From a gamma proteobacterium symbiont of Lucinoma myriamae (lineage in GTDB: Bacteria > Pseudomonadota > Gammaproteobacteria > GRL18): a DNA stretch of 39,971 bases. Both the position numbers and the translations under genes were made by a program. The stretch is taken from positions 1 through 39,971 of the forward strand of contig JAHXIM010000086.1 of the NCBI GenBank assembly GCA_025655635.1, in the 5' to 3' direction. The notes beneath the pieces were generated by a model. It was given only the letters and a program-made list of their open reading frames with translations. It did no database searches and was not told the DNA's origin. Shown here piece by piece: positions 17,946-25,655 of this stretch (positions are counted from its first letter, which is position 1; the number at the start of each line of letters is the position of its first letter).

Positions 17946-19136
17946 ATGTCTAAAGAAAAGTTTGAACGTACAAAACCCCATGTCAACGTAGGTACAATTG
18001 GTCACGTTGATCATGGTAAAACTACATTAACAGCTGCTATTACAAAATGTATGGCCGAAATACACGGTGGTGAAACCCGTGCATTTGATCAGATTGACTC
18101 AGCACCAGAAGAAAAAGCCCGTGGTATCACCATTGCCACTTCACACGTTGAATATGAATCAGATGTTCGTCACTACGCGCACGTAGACTGCCCAGGACAC
18201 GCCGATTATGTTAAAAACATGATCACTGGTGCTGCTCAGATGGATGGTGCGATACTCGTATGTAGCGCAGCAGACGGCCCAATGCCACAAACTCGTGAGC
18301 ACATCTTATTATCTCGTCAGGTTGGTGTTCCTTATATTCTTGTTTACATGAATAAAGCGGACATGGTTGATGACGAAGAACTCATCGAACTGGTCGAAAT
18401 GGAAATCCGTGAATTACTGGATGCCTACGACTTCCCAGGTGATGATACGCCAATTATTGTTGGTTCAGCACTGAAAGCCCTTGAAGGCGACACCAGTGAT
18501 ATCGGTATTCCTTCAATCGTTAAGCTTGTAGAAGCCATGGATACTTACATTCCAGAGCCTGTGCGTGCCATTGACGGTGACTTCATTATGCCGGTTGAAG
18601 ACGTATTCTCAATCTCAGGTCGTGGTACTGTGGTAACAGGACGTATTGAGCGCGGTGTCGTTAAAGTCGGTGAAGAAATCGAAATTATCGGTATCAAAGA
18701 CACTCAGACTACTACCTGTACGGGTGTTGAAATGTTCCGTAAACTGCTTGACCAAGGTCAGGCGGGTGACAACGTTGGTGTTCTTCTACGTGGTGTTAAG
18801 CGTGAAGACGTTGAACGTGGTCAGGTACTTGCTAAGCCAGGTTCCATCACACCTCACACTATCTTCGAAGCAGAAGTTTATGTACTGAGCAAAGAAGAGG
18901 GTGGTCGTCATACGCCTTTCTTCAAAGGCTATCGTCCACAGTTCTACTTCCGTACCACTGACGTAACCGGCGCATGTGAATTACCAGAAGGCGTAGAAAT
19001 GGTTATGCCAGGTGATAACGTACAGATGGTTGTGACTTTGATTGCCCCAATCGCGATGGAAGACGGTTTACGTTTTGCGATTCGTGAAGGTGGTCGTACA
19101 GTTGGTGCTGGTGTTGTTGCTAAGGTCATTGAATAA
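17946..19136 (+). CDS. tuf: Elongation factor Tu, copy 2
   Basis: EF-Tu of 396 aa, identical in protein to the copy at 231-1421 and placed after fusA, as tufA is. GHVDHGKT, DCPGH and NKAD are at residues 19-26, 81-85 and 136-139. CAGGATAAAACC precedes the ATG. By eye, the DNA matches copy 1 base for base from 18120 to 19045. The nine 5' and four 3' differences are all synonymous. Downstream, rpsJ follows after 131 nt, so the str and S10 groups adjoin. Confidence 0.98.
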   Translation: MSKEKFERTKPHVNVGTIGHVDHGKTTLTAAITKCMAEIHGGETRAFDQIDSAPEEKARGITIATSHVEYESDVRHYAHVDCPGHADYVKNMITGAAQMDGAILVCSAADGPMPQTREHILLSRQVGVPYILVYMNKADMVDDEELIELVEMEIRELLDAYDFPGDDTPIIVGSALKALEGDTSDIGIPSIVKLVEAMDTYIPEPVRAIDGDFIMPVEDVFSISGRGTVVTGRIERGVVKVGEEIEIIGIKDTQTTTCTGVEMFRKLLDQGQAGDNVGVLLRGVKREDVERGQVLAKPGSITPHTIFEAEVYVLSKEEGGRHTPFFKGYRPQFYFRTTDVTGACELPEGVEMVMPGDNVQMVVTLIAPIAMEDGLRFAIREGGRTVGAGVVAKVIE

Positions 19137-19192
19137 AAGACTGAATAAGCAAGCTACGCCATTGGACGAGTCAAAAAATTCGTCAATGATAA

Positions 19193-19228
19193 ATCTCTGC
19201 TGCTAAGACATAAAGCAGCAGCAGAGAT
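19193..19228 (+). repeat. 12-bp perfect hairpin in the tuf-rpsJ spacer
   Basis: ATCTCTGCTGCT (19193-19204) pairs with AGCAGCAGAGAT (19217-19228) around a 12-nt loop. GCAATAAAG follows with no T-run. It lies 39 nt before rpsJ, where E. coli has the L4-controlled S10 leader, but the hairpin is not recognisably that leader. Confidence 0.7.
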
Positions 19229-19267
19229 GCAATAAAGAATCAGTTAAAAATTGTACAGGACAAAAAT

Positions 19268-19585
19268 ATGTCAACAGAAGATCAAACTATCCGTATTCAC
19301 TTAAAAGCATTTGATTACCGTTTAATCGATATCAGTGCTAAAGAGATTGTAGAAACAGCCAAGCGTACAGGCGCACAGGTTAGAGGTCCGATTCCTTTAC
19401 CAACTCGCAAAGAGCGCTTCAATGTTTTGACTTCACCACATGTTAATAAAGATGCTCGTGACCAATATGAATTACGCACTTATAAGCGTTTAATGGATAT
19501 TGTAAAGCCTACAGATAAGACCGTAGATGCGTTAATGAAGCTGGATCTTGCAGCAGGTGTTGATGTTCAGATTAAATTGAACTAA
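19268..19585 (+). CDS. rpsJ: 30S ribosomal protein S10
   Basis: S10 (105 aa; E. coli 103) sits in the 30S head and also serves as NusE in antitermination complexes with NusB and NusG. Core stretches are IRIHLKAFDYRLIDISAKEIVETAKRTGA, GPIPLPTRKERFNVLTSPHVNKDARDQYELRTYKRL and the VDVQIKL end. It would normally lead an unbroken S10 operon; here 274 nt with a terminator-like hairpin separate it from rplC. Confidence 0.97.
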   Translation: MSTEDQTIRIHLKAFDYRLIDISAKEIVETAKRTGAQVRGPIPLPTRKERFNVLTSPHVNKDARDQYELRTYKRLMDIVKPTDKTVDALMKLDLAAGVDVQIKLN

Positions 19586-19702
19586 AATACTGCCTCTTGT
19601 ATTTTTGATCGAGACGAATCAAATAAACTGAAATAAAATTAACTATTTAAAAACAATAAGTTAATATTTTTAGATTGGTTCGTTTTGTTTTAGCTTTATC
19701 TG

Positions 19703-19731
19703 ACTCTTCAATTTGAAGAGTTTTCTGTCTT
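19703..19731 (+). terminator. Terminator-like hairpin after rpsJ
   Basis: ACTCTTC (19703-19709) pairs with GAAGAGT (19715-19721) around AATTT, and TTTCTGTCTTT follows. Outer CTTTATC (19694-19700) and GATAAAG (19746-19752) can also pair. It may stop transcription from tuf-rpsJ before rplC. Confidence 0.6.
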
Positions 19732-19774
19732 TAAGAATGTAAAAAGATAAAGTAATTTTGTTAATTAAAGCTGA

Positions 19775-19798
19775 GTATAGATCAACCGAAATCTATAC
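19775..19798. promoter_or_regulatory. Palindrome GTATAGAT-N8-ATCTATAC upstream of rplC
   Basis: Perfect 8-bp inverted repeat (19775-19782/19791-19798) whose right arm lies where the -35 of the rplC promoter would be. It is operator-like in position, but no regulator is known from the sequence. Confidence 0.5.
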
Positions 19799-19810
19799 CA
19801 AATTGTATTT

Positions 19811-19819
19811 TGCTATATT
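19811..19819 (+). promoter_or_regulatory. Extended -10 promoter for rplC
   Basis: TGCTATATT (19811-19819) fits the TG-N-TATAAT extended -10 pattern; the -35 (ATCTAT at 17 bp) is poor. It lies 40 nt before rplC and after the terminator-like hairpin, so the main S10 group probably has its own start here. Confidence 0.55.
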
Positions 19820-19859
19820 AATCAAAGAATATTAATAGCGAATTGCAGAGGAAATTAAA

Positions 19860-20492
19860 ATGAGTTTAGGTTTAGTAGGCCGTAAAGTGGGTATGACCCG
19901 TATCTTTACGGAGCAGGGAGAGTCTATCCCTGTCACAGTACTTGAAATGGAACCTAATCGTGTAACACAGGTTAAAACCAGTGCTACCGATGGTTACAAT
20001 GCAATTCAGGTTACCGTAGGAACCCGTCGCGCTTCGCGCGTCACAAAAGCTGCTGCAGGTCATTTTGCCAAAGCAGGTGTTGAAGCAGGTCGTAAAACAG
20101 TTGAGTTTCGTCTCGATGAAGAAACAGAACTGACAGCGGGTTCCGAGATTAAAGCAGATATCTTTGCAGAAGGTCAGATCGTTGATGTGACTGGTACTTC
20201 AATTGGTAAAGGCTTCCAGGGCGGTATTAAGCGTCACAACTTCCATCGCCAGGATATGACTCACGGTAACTCGATCTCTCACCGTTCAAATGGTTCAATT
20301 GGTCAGAACCAAACTCCAGGTCGCGTATTTAAAGGTAAGAAAATGTCTGGTCATATGGGTGCTGCAAAAAGCACTGTCCAGAATATTCAAGTAGTACGTG
20401 TCGATGTTGATAAAAATCTGATTTTAGTTCGAGGTGGTGTACCTGGTTCTAAGAATTCTGATGTTATCATTAAGCCTGCTGTTAAAGCTTAA
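19860..20492 (+). CDS. rplC: 50S ribosomal protein L3
   Basis: Early 50S assembly protein of 210 aa (E. coli 209), reaching from the surface to the peptidyl-transferase centre. The extension has GSIGQNQTPGRVFKGKKMSGHMG; the GQNQTPG stretch at about residues 148-154 holds the Gln that PrmB methylates in relatives. GAGGAAATTAAA precedes the ATG. rplD follows after 14 nt. Confidence 0.97.
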   Translation: MSLGLVGRKVGMTRIFTEQGESIPVTVLEMEPNRVTQVKTSATDGYNAIQVTVGTRRASRVTKAAAGHFAKAGVEAGRKTVEFRLDEETELTAGSEIKADIFAEGQIVDVTGTSIGKGFQGGIKRHNFHRQDMTHGNSISHRSNGSIGQNQTPGRVFKGKKMSGHMGAAKSTVQNIQVVRVDVDKNLILVRGGVPGSKNSDVIIKPAVKA

Positions 20493-20506
20493 TAGAGGAT
20501 ATTTAA

Positions 20507-21127
20507 ATGGAACTGAATTTAACAACAGCTTCAGGTAATGCCTCTAAAAAGACGGTAGAACTATCTGAAGAAACTTTCAATAAAGATTTCAATGAAGCAT
20601 TGATTCATCAAGTTGTCACCGCTTATATGGCTGGTGGTCGTGCTGGAACTAAAGCTCAGAAAAATCGCTCTGCAGTGAGCGGCGGTGGTGCTAAACCATG
20701 GCGCCAAAAAGGAACAGGCCGTGCCCGTTCCGGTACTATTCGCAGCCCAATCTGGCGCAGCGGTGGTACAACATTCGCAGCAAGCAATCGTGATTTTTCA
20801 CAAAAAGTAAACCGTAAGATGTATCGCAGTGCGATGACATCTATTGTTTCAGAACTGGTTCGTCAGGAACGTCTGGTTATTTTATCTGAGTTAAAGATGG
20901 ATGGCCCTAAGACTAAAGAACTGGCAGACACACTGAAAGCTTTAGATTGTCAAAATGCACTTATCGTTACTCAGGATTTTGATCAAAATATTTATCTTTC
21001 ATCAAGAAACCTGATAAACATCGAATACACTGATGCACAGCATGTCAATCCAGTTAATCTGGTTCGCTACGATAAAGTAATTATGACCGCTGATGCAGTT
21101 AAGAAAGTTGAGGAGATGCTCAAATGA
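20507..21127 (+). CDS. rplD: 50S ribosomal protein L4
   Basis: L4 (206 aa; E. coli 201) lines the exit tunnel and in E. coli represses the S10 operon. The tunnel loop has GTKAQKNRSAVSGGGAKPWRQKGTGRARSGTIRSPIWRSGGTTFA. The N-terminal segment is a little longer than usual (ELNLTTASGNASKKTVELSEE). GAGGATATTTAA is the ribosome-binding site. Its end overlaps the start of rplW in ATGA. Confidence 0.97.
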   Translation: MELNLTTASGNASKKTVELSEETFNKDFNEALIHQVVTAYMAGGRAGTKAQKNRSAVSGGGAKPWRQKGTGRARSGTIRSPIWRSGGTTFAASNRDFSQKVNRKMYRSAMTSIVSELVRQERLVILSELKMDGPKTKELADTLKALDCQNALIVTQDFDQNIYLSSRNLINIEYTDAQHVNPVNLVRYDKVIMTADAVKKVEEMLK

Positions 21128-21420
21128 ATCAGGAACGTATCTTCAACGTATTAGTTGCACCGCATGTCTCTGAAAAAAGTGCATTAAATGCTGAATACAA
21201 TAATCAATATGTATTTAAAGTAGCAATTGATGCCAAAAAACCAGAAATTAAAAAAGCGGTAGAAAGTGTTTTTGATGTAACAGTATCAAAAGTACAAACA
21301 AGCATTGCAAAAGGTAAAGCAAAACGTTTTGGCCAGAAAATGGGTCGTCGTAAAGACTGGAAAAAAGCGTATGTAACCTTAGCAGAAGGTTCAACCATTG
21401 AAATGATGTCGGGCGAATAG
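21124..21420 (+). CDS. rplW: 50S ribosomal protein L23
   Basis: Tunnel-exit protein of 98 aa (E. coli 100), the docking site for trigger factor and SRP. It contains APHVSEKSALNAEYNNQYVFKVAIDAKKPEIKKAVESVF and KRFGQKMGRRKDWKKAYVTLAEG. The start overlaps the rplD stop by 4 nt (ATGA), indicating translational coupling, with GAGG inside rplD. Confidence 0.97.
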   Translation: MNQERIFNVLVAPHVSEKSALNAEYNNQYVFKVAIDAKKPEIKKAVESVFDVTVSKVQTSIAKGKAKRFGQKMGRRKDWKKAYVTLAEGSTIEMMSGE

Positions 21421-21446
21421 CCGGGCTAAAGTTGAGGTAAATAGAA

Positions 21447-22274
21447 ATGGCTGTATTAAAAAGCAAACCAACTTCAGCAGGGCGTCGTTTTGTAGTTCGC
21501 ATTCAAACCGAAGGCCTTCATAAAGGCTCAGGTCATGCGCCTTTGCTAGCTAAGAAGTCAAAATCAGGTGGTCGTAACAATAATGGTCGTATCACTACGC
21601 GCCATATTGGTGGTGGTCACAAACAGCACTATCGTGTTGTTGATTTTAAACGAAATAAAGATGGCATCCCGGGTAAAGTAGAGCGCCTGGAATACGATCC
21701 GAATAGAACGGCTCACCTTGCATTAATATTATATGCAGATGGTGAACGTCGTTATATTATCGCACCTAAAGGGGTATCAGAAGGTACGCCGATCATGTCA
21801 GGTGCAGAGTCTGATATTAAACCTGGAAATGCCATGCAATTGCGTGATATTCCCGTCGGTTCAACCGTTCATTGTATTGAAATGAAGCCGGGCAAAGGTG
21901 CGCAAATTGCACGTAGCGCCGGTACTTCAGCACAATTGGTTGCCCGTGAAGGTTCCTACGTATCTGTTCGTTTACGTTCAGGTGAAATGCGTAAGATCCA
22001 CGTTGACTGTAAAGCAACAATTGGTGAAGTCAGTAACTCAGAACATAGTCTACGTAAACTCGGTAAAGCGGGAGCGACACGTTGGAAAGGTATTCGTCCA
22101 ACGGTTCGCGGTGTTGCTATGAACCCGGTTGATCACCCTCATGGTGGTGGTGAAGGTCGTACATCAGGAGGCCGTCATCCGGTATCTCCATGGGGTACTC
22201 CTACTAAGGGTTATAAGACACGTAGTAATAAACGAACTGATAAGTTTATTGTACGTCGTCGTAACAAAAAATAA
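21447..22274 (+). CDS. rplB: 50S ribosomal protein L2
   Basis: L2 (275 aa; E. coli 273) is needed for subunit association and peptidyl transfer. RNNNGRITTRHIGGGHKQHYRVVDFKRNK and the C-terminal MNPVDHPHGGGEGRTSGGRHPVSPWGTPTKG are intact, with the conserved His at residue 230. GAGGTAAATAGAA precedes the start. rpsS follows after 22 nt. Confidence 0.98.
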   Translation: MAVLKSKPTSAGRRFVVRIQTEGLHKGSGHAPLLAKKSKSGGRNNNGRITTRHIGGGHKQHYRVVDFKRNKDGIPGKVERLEYDPNRTAHLALILYADGERRYIIAPKGVSEGTPIMSGAESDIKPGNAMQLRDIPVGSTVHCIEMKPGKGAQIARSAGTSAQLVAREGSYVSVRLRSGEMRKIHVDCKATIGEVSNSEHSLRKLGKAGATRWKGIRPTVRGVAMNPVDHPHGGGEGRTSGGRHPVSPWGTPTKGYKTRSNKRTDKFIVRRRNKK

Positions 22275-22296
22275 TCGTTATTAAGGAGTATTAATA

Positions 22297-22569
22297 GTGC
22301 CACGTTCAATTAAAAAAGGTCCATTTATTGATGGACACTTAATGAAAAAGGTACACACTGCTGTTGAGAACAACGATCGTAAGCCGGTTAAAACCTGGTC
22401 ACGACGTTCAATGGTAATGCCAGAAATGGTTGGTTTGACTATCGCTGTACACAACGGTCGTCAGCACGTACCTGTATTAATTAATGAAAATATGGTTGGT
22501 CACAAACTAGGTGAAATGGTTCCTACCAGAACCTATAGAGGCCACGTTGCAGACAAGAAGGTTAGGTAA
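22297..22569 (+). CDS. rpsS: 30S ribosomal protein S19
   Basis: Small 30S-head protein of 90 aa (E. coli 92) that forms a pair with S13 near the A-site finger. The start is GTG at 22297 with a good AAGGAG about 10 nt upstream. It reads PRSIKKGPFIDGHLMKKVHTAVE, then KTWSRRSMVMPEMVGLTIAVHNGRQHVPV and GHKLGEMVPTRTYRGH. rplV begins 5 nt after the stop. Confidence 0.97.
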   Translation: MPRSIKKGPFIDGHLMKKVHTAVENNDRKPVKTWSRRSMVMPEMVGLTIAVHNGRQHVPVLINENMVGHKLGEMVPTRTYRGHVADKKVR

Positions 22570-22574
22570 GCATT

Positions 22575-22907
22575 ATGGAAGTTTCAGCAAAATTAAGAAA
22601 TGCTATGATTTCTGCTCAAAAAATGCGCCTTGTAGCCGATCAGGTTCGCAACAAACCAGTAGAAGCAGCACTCGATCTATTAGCATACAGTCCTAAAAAA
22701 GCTGCAGTTATTATCAAGAAGGTGCTTGAATCAGCTATTGCAAACGCTGAGCACAATGAAGGTGCAGATATTGATGAGCTTAAAGTTTCAACAATATTTG
22801 TAGATGAAGGTCCTACATACAAACGTATGCAGCCTCGTGCAAAGGGTCGTGGTAATAGAATTTTAAAACGCACCAGTCACGTTGTCGTGAAAGTTAGCGA
22901 TAGATAA
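22575..22907 (+). CDS. rplV: 50S ribosomal protein L22
   Basis: L22 (110 aa) extends a beta-hairpin into the exit tunnel at the constriction. The core AKLRNAMISAQKMRLVADQVRNKPVEAALDLL is conserved. The hairpin region, IFVDEGPTYKRMQPRAKGRGNRILKRTSHVVVKV, has the usual length, with no sign of the deletions known to give macrolide resistance. Confidence 0.97.
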   Translation: MEVSAKLRNAMISAQKMRLVADQVRNKPVEAALDLLAYSPKKAAVIIKKVLESAIANAEHNEGADIDELKVSTIFVDEGPTYKRMQPRAKGRGNRILKRTSHVVVKVSDR

Positions 22908-22922
22908 TAGCGGAGCAGAATA

Positions 22923-23606
22923 ATGGGACAGAAAGTACACCCAATTGGCATTCGCCTGGGAATAATCAAGGATTGGACATCTAAATGGTACGCCAATTCT
23001 AAAGACTATGCCGATTTTTTGAATAAAGACATAGAAGTAAGACAGTTTCTGGAAAAGAAATTAGCACATGCATCTGTGAGTCGTATTCAGATTGATCGTC
23101 CAGCGCATAATGCACGAATTACTATTCACACTGCCCGTCCAGGCATTGTGATTGGTAAAAAAGGCGAAGATATTGAGAAGCTAAAGGCTGAAGTTGCCCA
23201 GATGATGGGAATTCCAGTGCATATCAATATTGAAGAAATACGTAAACCTGAAGTCGATGCTGCTCTTGTTGCGCAAAGTGTTGCACAACAATTAGAACGT
23301 CGTATCATGTTCCGTCGTGCAATGAAACGTTCAGTTACCAACGCTATGCGTTTAGGCGCTGAAGGGATTAAAATCAATGTTTCTGGTCGTTTAAACGGCG
23401 CAGAAATCGCACGAGCTGAATGGTATCGTGAAGGTCGTGTACCTTTACACACATTCCGTGCAGATATTGATTATGGCACAGCAGAAGCGAATACCACTTA
23501 CGGCATTATTGGTGTCAAAGTATGGATATTCAAAGGTGAGATACTGGATACTGAATCGTTGATGAAGGAAAAATTACTTTCCAAAAAATCAGCAGATAGT
23601 AAGTAA
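22923..23606 (+). CDS. rpsC: 30S ribosomal protein S3
   Basis: S3 (227 aa; E. coli 233) sits at the mRNA entry tunnel and takes part in mRNA unwinding. It starts MGQKVHPIGIRLGIIKDWTSKWYA. The KH domain has ARPGIVIGKKGEDIEKLKAEV. The C-terminal domain has RLNGAEIARAEWYREGRVPLHTFRADIDYG. CGGAGCAGAATA is the ribosome-binding site. A 59-nt spacer precedes rplP. Confidence 0.97.
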   Translation: MGQKVHPIGIRLGIIKDWTSKWYANSKDYADFLNKDIEVRQFLEKKLAHASVSRIQIDRPAHNARITIHTARPGIVIGKKGEDIEKLKAEVAQMMGIPVHINIEEIRKPEVDAALVAQSVAQQLERRIMFRRAMKRSVTNAMRLGAEGIKINVSGRLNGAEIARAEWYREGRVPLHTFRADIDYGTAEANTTYGIIGVKVWIFKGEILDTESLMKEKLLSKKSADSK

Positions 23607-23665
23607 GTACTTTTAATAGTATTAGAACAGTAACTTATCCGGAACAAACAAGATAGGGTTAGACA

Positions 23666-24079
23666 ATGCTTCAACCAAAAAGAACAAAATTCCGTAAACA
23701 GATGAAAGGCCGTAACCGCGGTCTGGCTGCTAAAGGAAATAAAGTGAGTTTTGGCGAATACGGTCTAAAATCAATGTCGCGTGGTCGTTTGACCGCACGT
23801 CAGATTGAAGCCGCACGTCGTGCAATGACTCGTCATATTAAACGTGGTGGTAAAATTTGGATTCGCGTCTTTCCAGACAAGCCGATTTCAAAGAAGCCAC
23901 TTGAAGTAAGACAAGGTAAAGGTAAAGGCAACGTGGAATATTGGGTTGCACAAATCCAGCCAGGCTCAATGCTATATGAAATGGAAGGTGTCACTGAAGA
24001 GTTGGCACGTGAAGCTTTTGCATTAGCAGCGGCCAAGTTGCCTTGTGCTACATCTTTTGTTAAGCGTACGGTGATGTAA
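23666..24079 (+). CDS. rplP: 50S ribosomal protein L16
   Basis: L16 (137 aa; E. coli 136) contacts A-site tRNA and organises the peptidyl-transferase region. It reads MLQPKRTKFRKQMKGRNRGLAAKGNKVSFGEYGLK. The loop KPLEVRQGKGKGNVEYWVA contains the Arg hydroxylated by RoxA in some Gammaproteobacteria. rpmC begins at the base after its stop. Confidence 0.97.
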   Translation: MLQPKRTKFRKQMKGRNRGLAAKGNKVSFGEYGLKSMSRGRLTARQIEAARRAMTRHIKRGGKIWIRVFPDKPISKKPLEVRQGKGKGNVEYWVAQIQPGSMLYEMEGVTEELAREAFALAAAKLPCATSFVKRTVM

Positions 24080-24280
24080 ATGAGCAATGAAAATAAATTT
24101 AAAGCAACTGATTTGCAAGCTAAGTCACCAGAAGAGCTGACTGAAACTTTGCATGAATTGCGAAAAGAACAGTTTAATCTAAGAATGGGACAAGGCAGTG
24201 GCCAACAGGTCAAACCTCACCTTTTTAAATTGGTTAGACGTAATATTGCACGCGTAAAAACCGTTCTAAGTTCAAAGTAA
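24080..24280 (+). CDS. rpmC: 50S ribosomal protein L29
   Basis: Two-helix protein of 66 aa (E. coli 63) at the tunnel exit next to L23. It has KATDLQAKSPEELTETLHELRKEQFNLRMGQGSGQ and ends with LFKLVRRNIARVKTVL. It starts directly after the rplP stop with no gap, so translation is probably coupled. Confidence 0.95.
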   Translation: MSNENKFKATDLQAKSPEELTETLHELRKEQFNLRMGQGSGQQVKPHLFKLVRRNIARVKTVLSSK

Positions 24281-24304
24281 CCAGCATTAATCGAGATCGA
24301 GAAA

Positions 24305-24562
24305 ATGAGCGAAGATAAAAAACAAAGAACGGTAAATGGCATAGTTCTAAGTGACAAAGTGGACAAAACCGCAACCGTAATGATTGAACGTAAAGTTAAA
24401 CATCCGCTTTATGGCAAGTACATAAAGCGTTCAACTAAACTGCATGTTCATGATGAGAACAACGAGTGCGGCGTTGGTGATACTGTCAGTATTGCTGAAT
24501 GTCGTCCAATGTCCAAGACTAAGTCATGGTCACTCGTCGAAGTTATCAATAAAGCCGGCTAA
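24305..24562 (+). CDS. rpsQ: 30S ribosomal protein S17
   Basis: Early-assembly OB-fold protein of 85 aa (E. coli 84). It contains RTVNGIVLSDKVDKTATVMIERKVKHPLYGKYIKRSTKLHVHDENNECGVGDTVSIAECRPMSKTKSWSLVEV. It closes the S10 group; the next gene is 180 nt away, beyond a hairpin and a new promoter. Confidence 0.97.
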   Translation: MSEDKKQRTVNGIVLSDKVDKTATVMIERKVKHPLYGKYIKRSTKLHVHDENNECGVGDTVSIAECRPMSKTKSWSLVEVINKAG

Positions 24563-24568
24563 TAGTTA

Positions 24569-24588
24569 TTGCATTAGAAATAATGCAA
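24569..24588 (+). repeat. 8-bp hairpin after rpsQ
   Basis: TTGCATTA (24569-24576) pairs with TAATGCAA (24581-24588) around GAAA. AAAAAC follows rather than a T-run. It marks the boundary between the S10 and spc groups. Confidence 0.55.
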
Positions 24589-24639
24589 AAAACTTAGCAG
24601 TCCGGAAGCGCTATAAAATAAGCAACGCACAAGATTATC

Positions 24640-24669
24640 TGTACAAGATAAAAGAAGCCATGCTATAAT
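24640..24669 (+). promoter_or_regulatory. Promoter of the spc group (rplN)
   Basis: TGTACA (24640-24645), an 18-bp spacer and TATAAT (24664-24669) preceded by TGC form a strong extended -10 promoter. It is 74 nt before rplN. The same place has the spc promoter in E. coli. Confidence 0.8.
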
Positions 24670-24742
24670 GTTTGGCTTTCTTGGCTATGCTTATACTTAT
24701 TTTTATAAGAGGCGCCGAATTAGCATTGTTTGGAGATTAACA

Positions 24743-25111
24743 ATGATTCAGATGCAAACGGTACTTGATGTTGCCGATAATAGTGGTGCGCGAAGAATCC
24801 TGTGTATTAAGGTTCTTGGTGGTTCTCACAGAAGATACGCCCGAGTGGGTGATATCATCAAATGCAGCATCAAAGAAGCTATACCTAGAGGTAAAGTGAA
24901 GAAAGGTGATGTATACAATGCGGTTGTCGTTCGTACAACTAAAGGTGTTCGTCGACCAGATGGTTCTTTGATTCGTTTTGATGGAAATGCAGCAGTTTTA
25001 CTGAATGCATCACATCAACCAATTGGTACTCGGATCTTTGGTCCTGTTACACGTGAACTACGTACTGAAAAGTTCATGAAAATTATTTCATTGGCGCCGG
25101 AAGTTCTTTAG
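24743..25111 (+). CDS. rplN: 50S ribosomal protein L14
   Basis: L14 (122 aa; E. coli 123) lies at the subunit interface and bridges to 16S rRNA. I use the ATG at 24743 (MIQMQTVLDVADNSGARRILCIKVLGG) with TGGAGAT upstream; the frame is open further left, but that part overlaps the promoter. AVVVRTTKGVRRPDGSLIRFDGNAAVLLN and GTRIFGPVTRELR are conserved. It is the first gene of the spc group. Confidence 0.97.
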   Translation: MIQMQTVLDVADNSGARRILCIKVLGGSHRRYARVGDIIKCSIKEAIPRGKVKKGDVYNAVVVRTTKGVRRPDGSLIRFDGNAAVLLNASHQPIGTRIFGPVTRELRTEKFMKIISLAPEVL

Positions 25112-25187
25112 TAAATTACTAGGTTGTAGTTTACAAAAGCAAACAACAGTGCACTTTAATAGTGATATCACCTGATTAGTTTTTTTA

Positions 25188-25201
25188 CTGTTTTAAAACA
25201 G
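25188..25201. repeat. 14-nt palindrome in the rplN-rplX spacer
   Basis: CTGTTTTAAAACAG is self-complementary and resembles CGGTTTTAAAACCG at 14822-14835 before rpsG. The rest of this 137-nt spacer shows only a weak bulged GTTG/CAAC stem. Confidence 0.4.
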
Positions 25202-25248
25202 GCTGACTCGGGAGTGATCATTGTTAAAAAGACGTAAGAGAGAAAGTG

Positions 25249-25563
25249 ATGCGTAAGTTAAGAACAGGTGATGAGATTATTGTTATCGCCGGAAAAGATA
25301 AAGGTAAGCGCGGTCAAATTGACACGTTTGTTGGTGAAACCAAGGTAGTAATACCTAATGTTAATGTCGCCAAAAAGCATGTTAAGGCAAACCCAAATGC
25401 CGGAGAAACTGGAGGAATTGTTGATAAAGCAATGCCTTTAGAAATTTCTAATGTAGCGATTTTTAATGCTGCAACTGGTAAAGCTGACCGAGTTGGTTTT
25501 AAGTTTCTGGAAGACGGAAAAAAAGTCCGTTTTTACAAGTCAAATAGTGAAGTTATTGCATAA
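25249..25563 (+). CDS. rplX: 50S ribosomal protein L24
   Basis: Assembly-initiating protein of 104 aa with a KOW domain. It starts MRKLRTGDEIIVIAGKDKGKRGQIDTFVG and ends ISNVAIFNAATGKADRVGFKFLEDGKKVRFYKSNSE, as in E. coli. The ATG at 25249 is preceded by an in-frame GTG at 25246. GAGAGAAAG upstream suits either; I prefer the ATG. Confidence 0.96.
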   Translation: MRKLRTGDEIIVIAGKDKGKRGQIDTFVGETKVVIPNVNVAKKHVKANPNAGETGGIVDKAMPLEISNVAIFNAATGKADRVGFKFLEDGKKVRFYKSNSEVIA

Positions 25564-25655
25564 GTTTTTTTATAAAATGCATGGCAAACTATTAACTCAC
25601 AACAGAACCTTAAAAAGATAACACTTGCTGATAAAAGAAGTAGGAAAAGTTCAAA

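Noticed and set aside
24668..24742. 25-codon extension of L14
   Set aside because: Its first codon overlaps the -10 element of the spc promoter, and the sequence is not conserved in L14.
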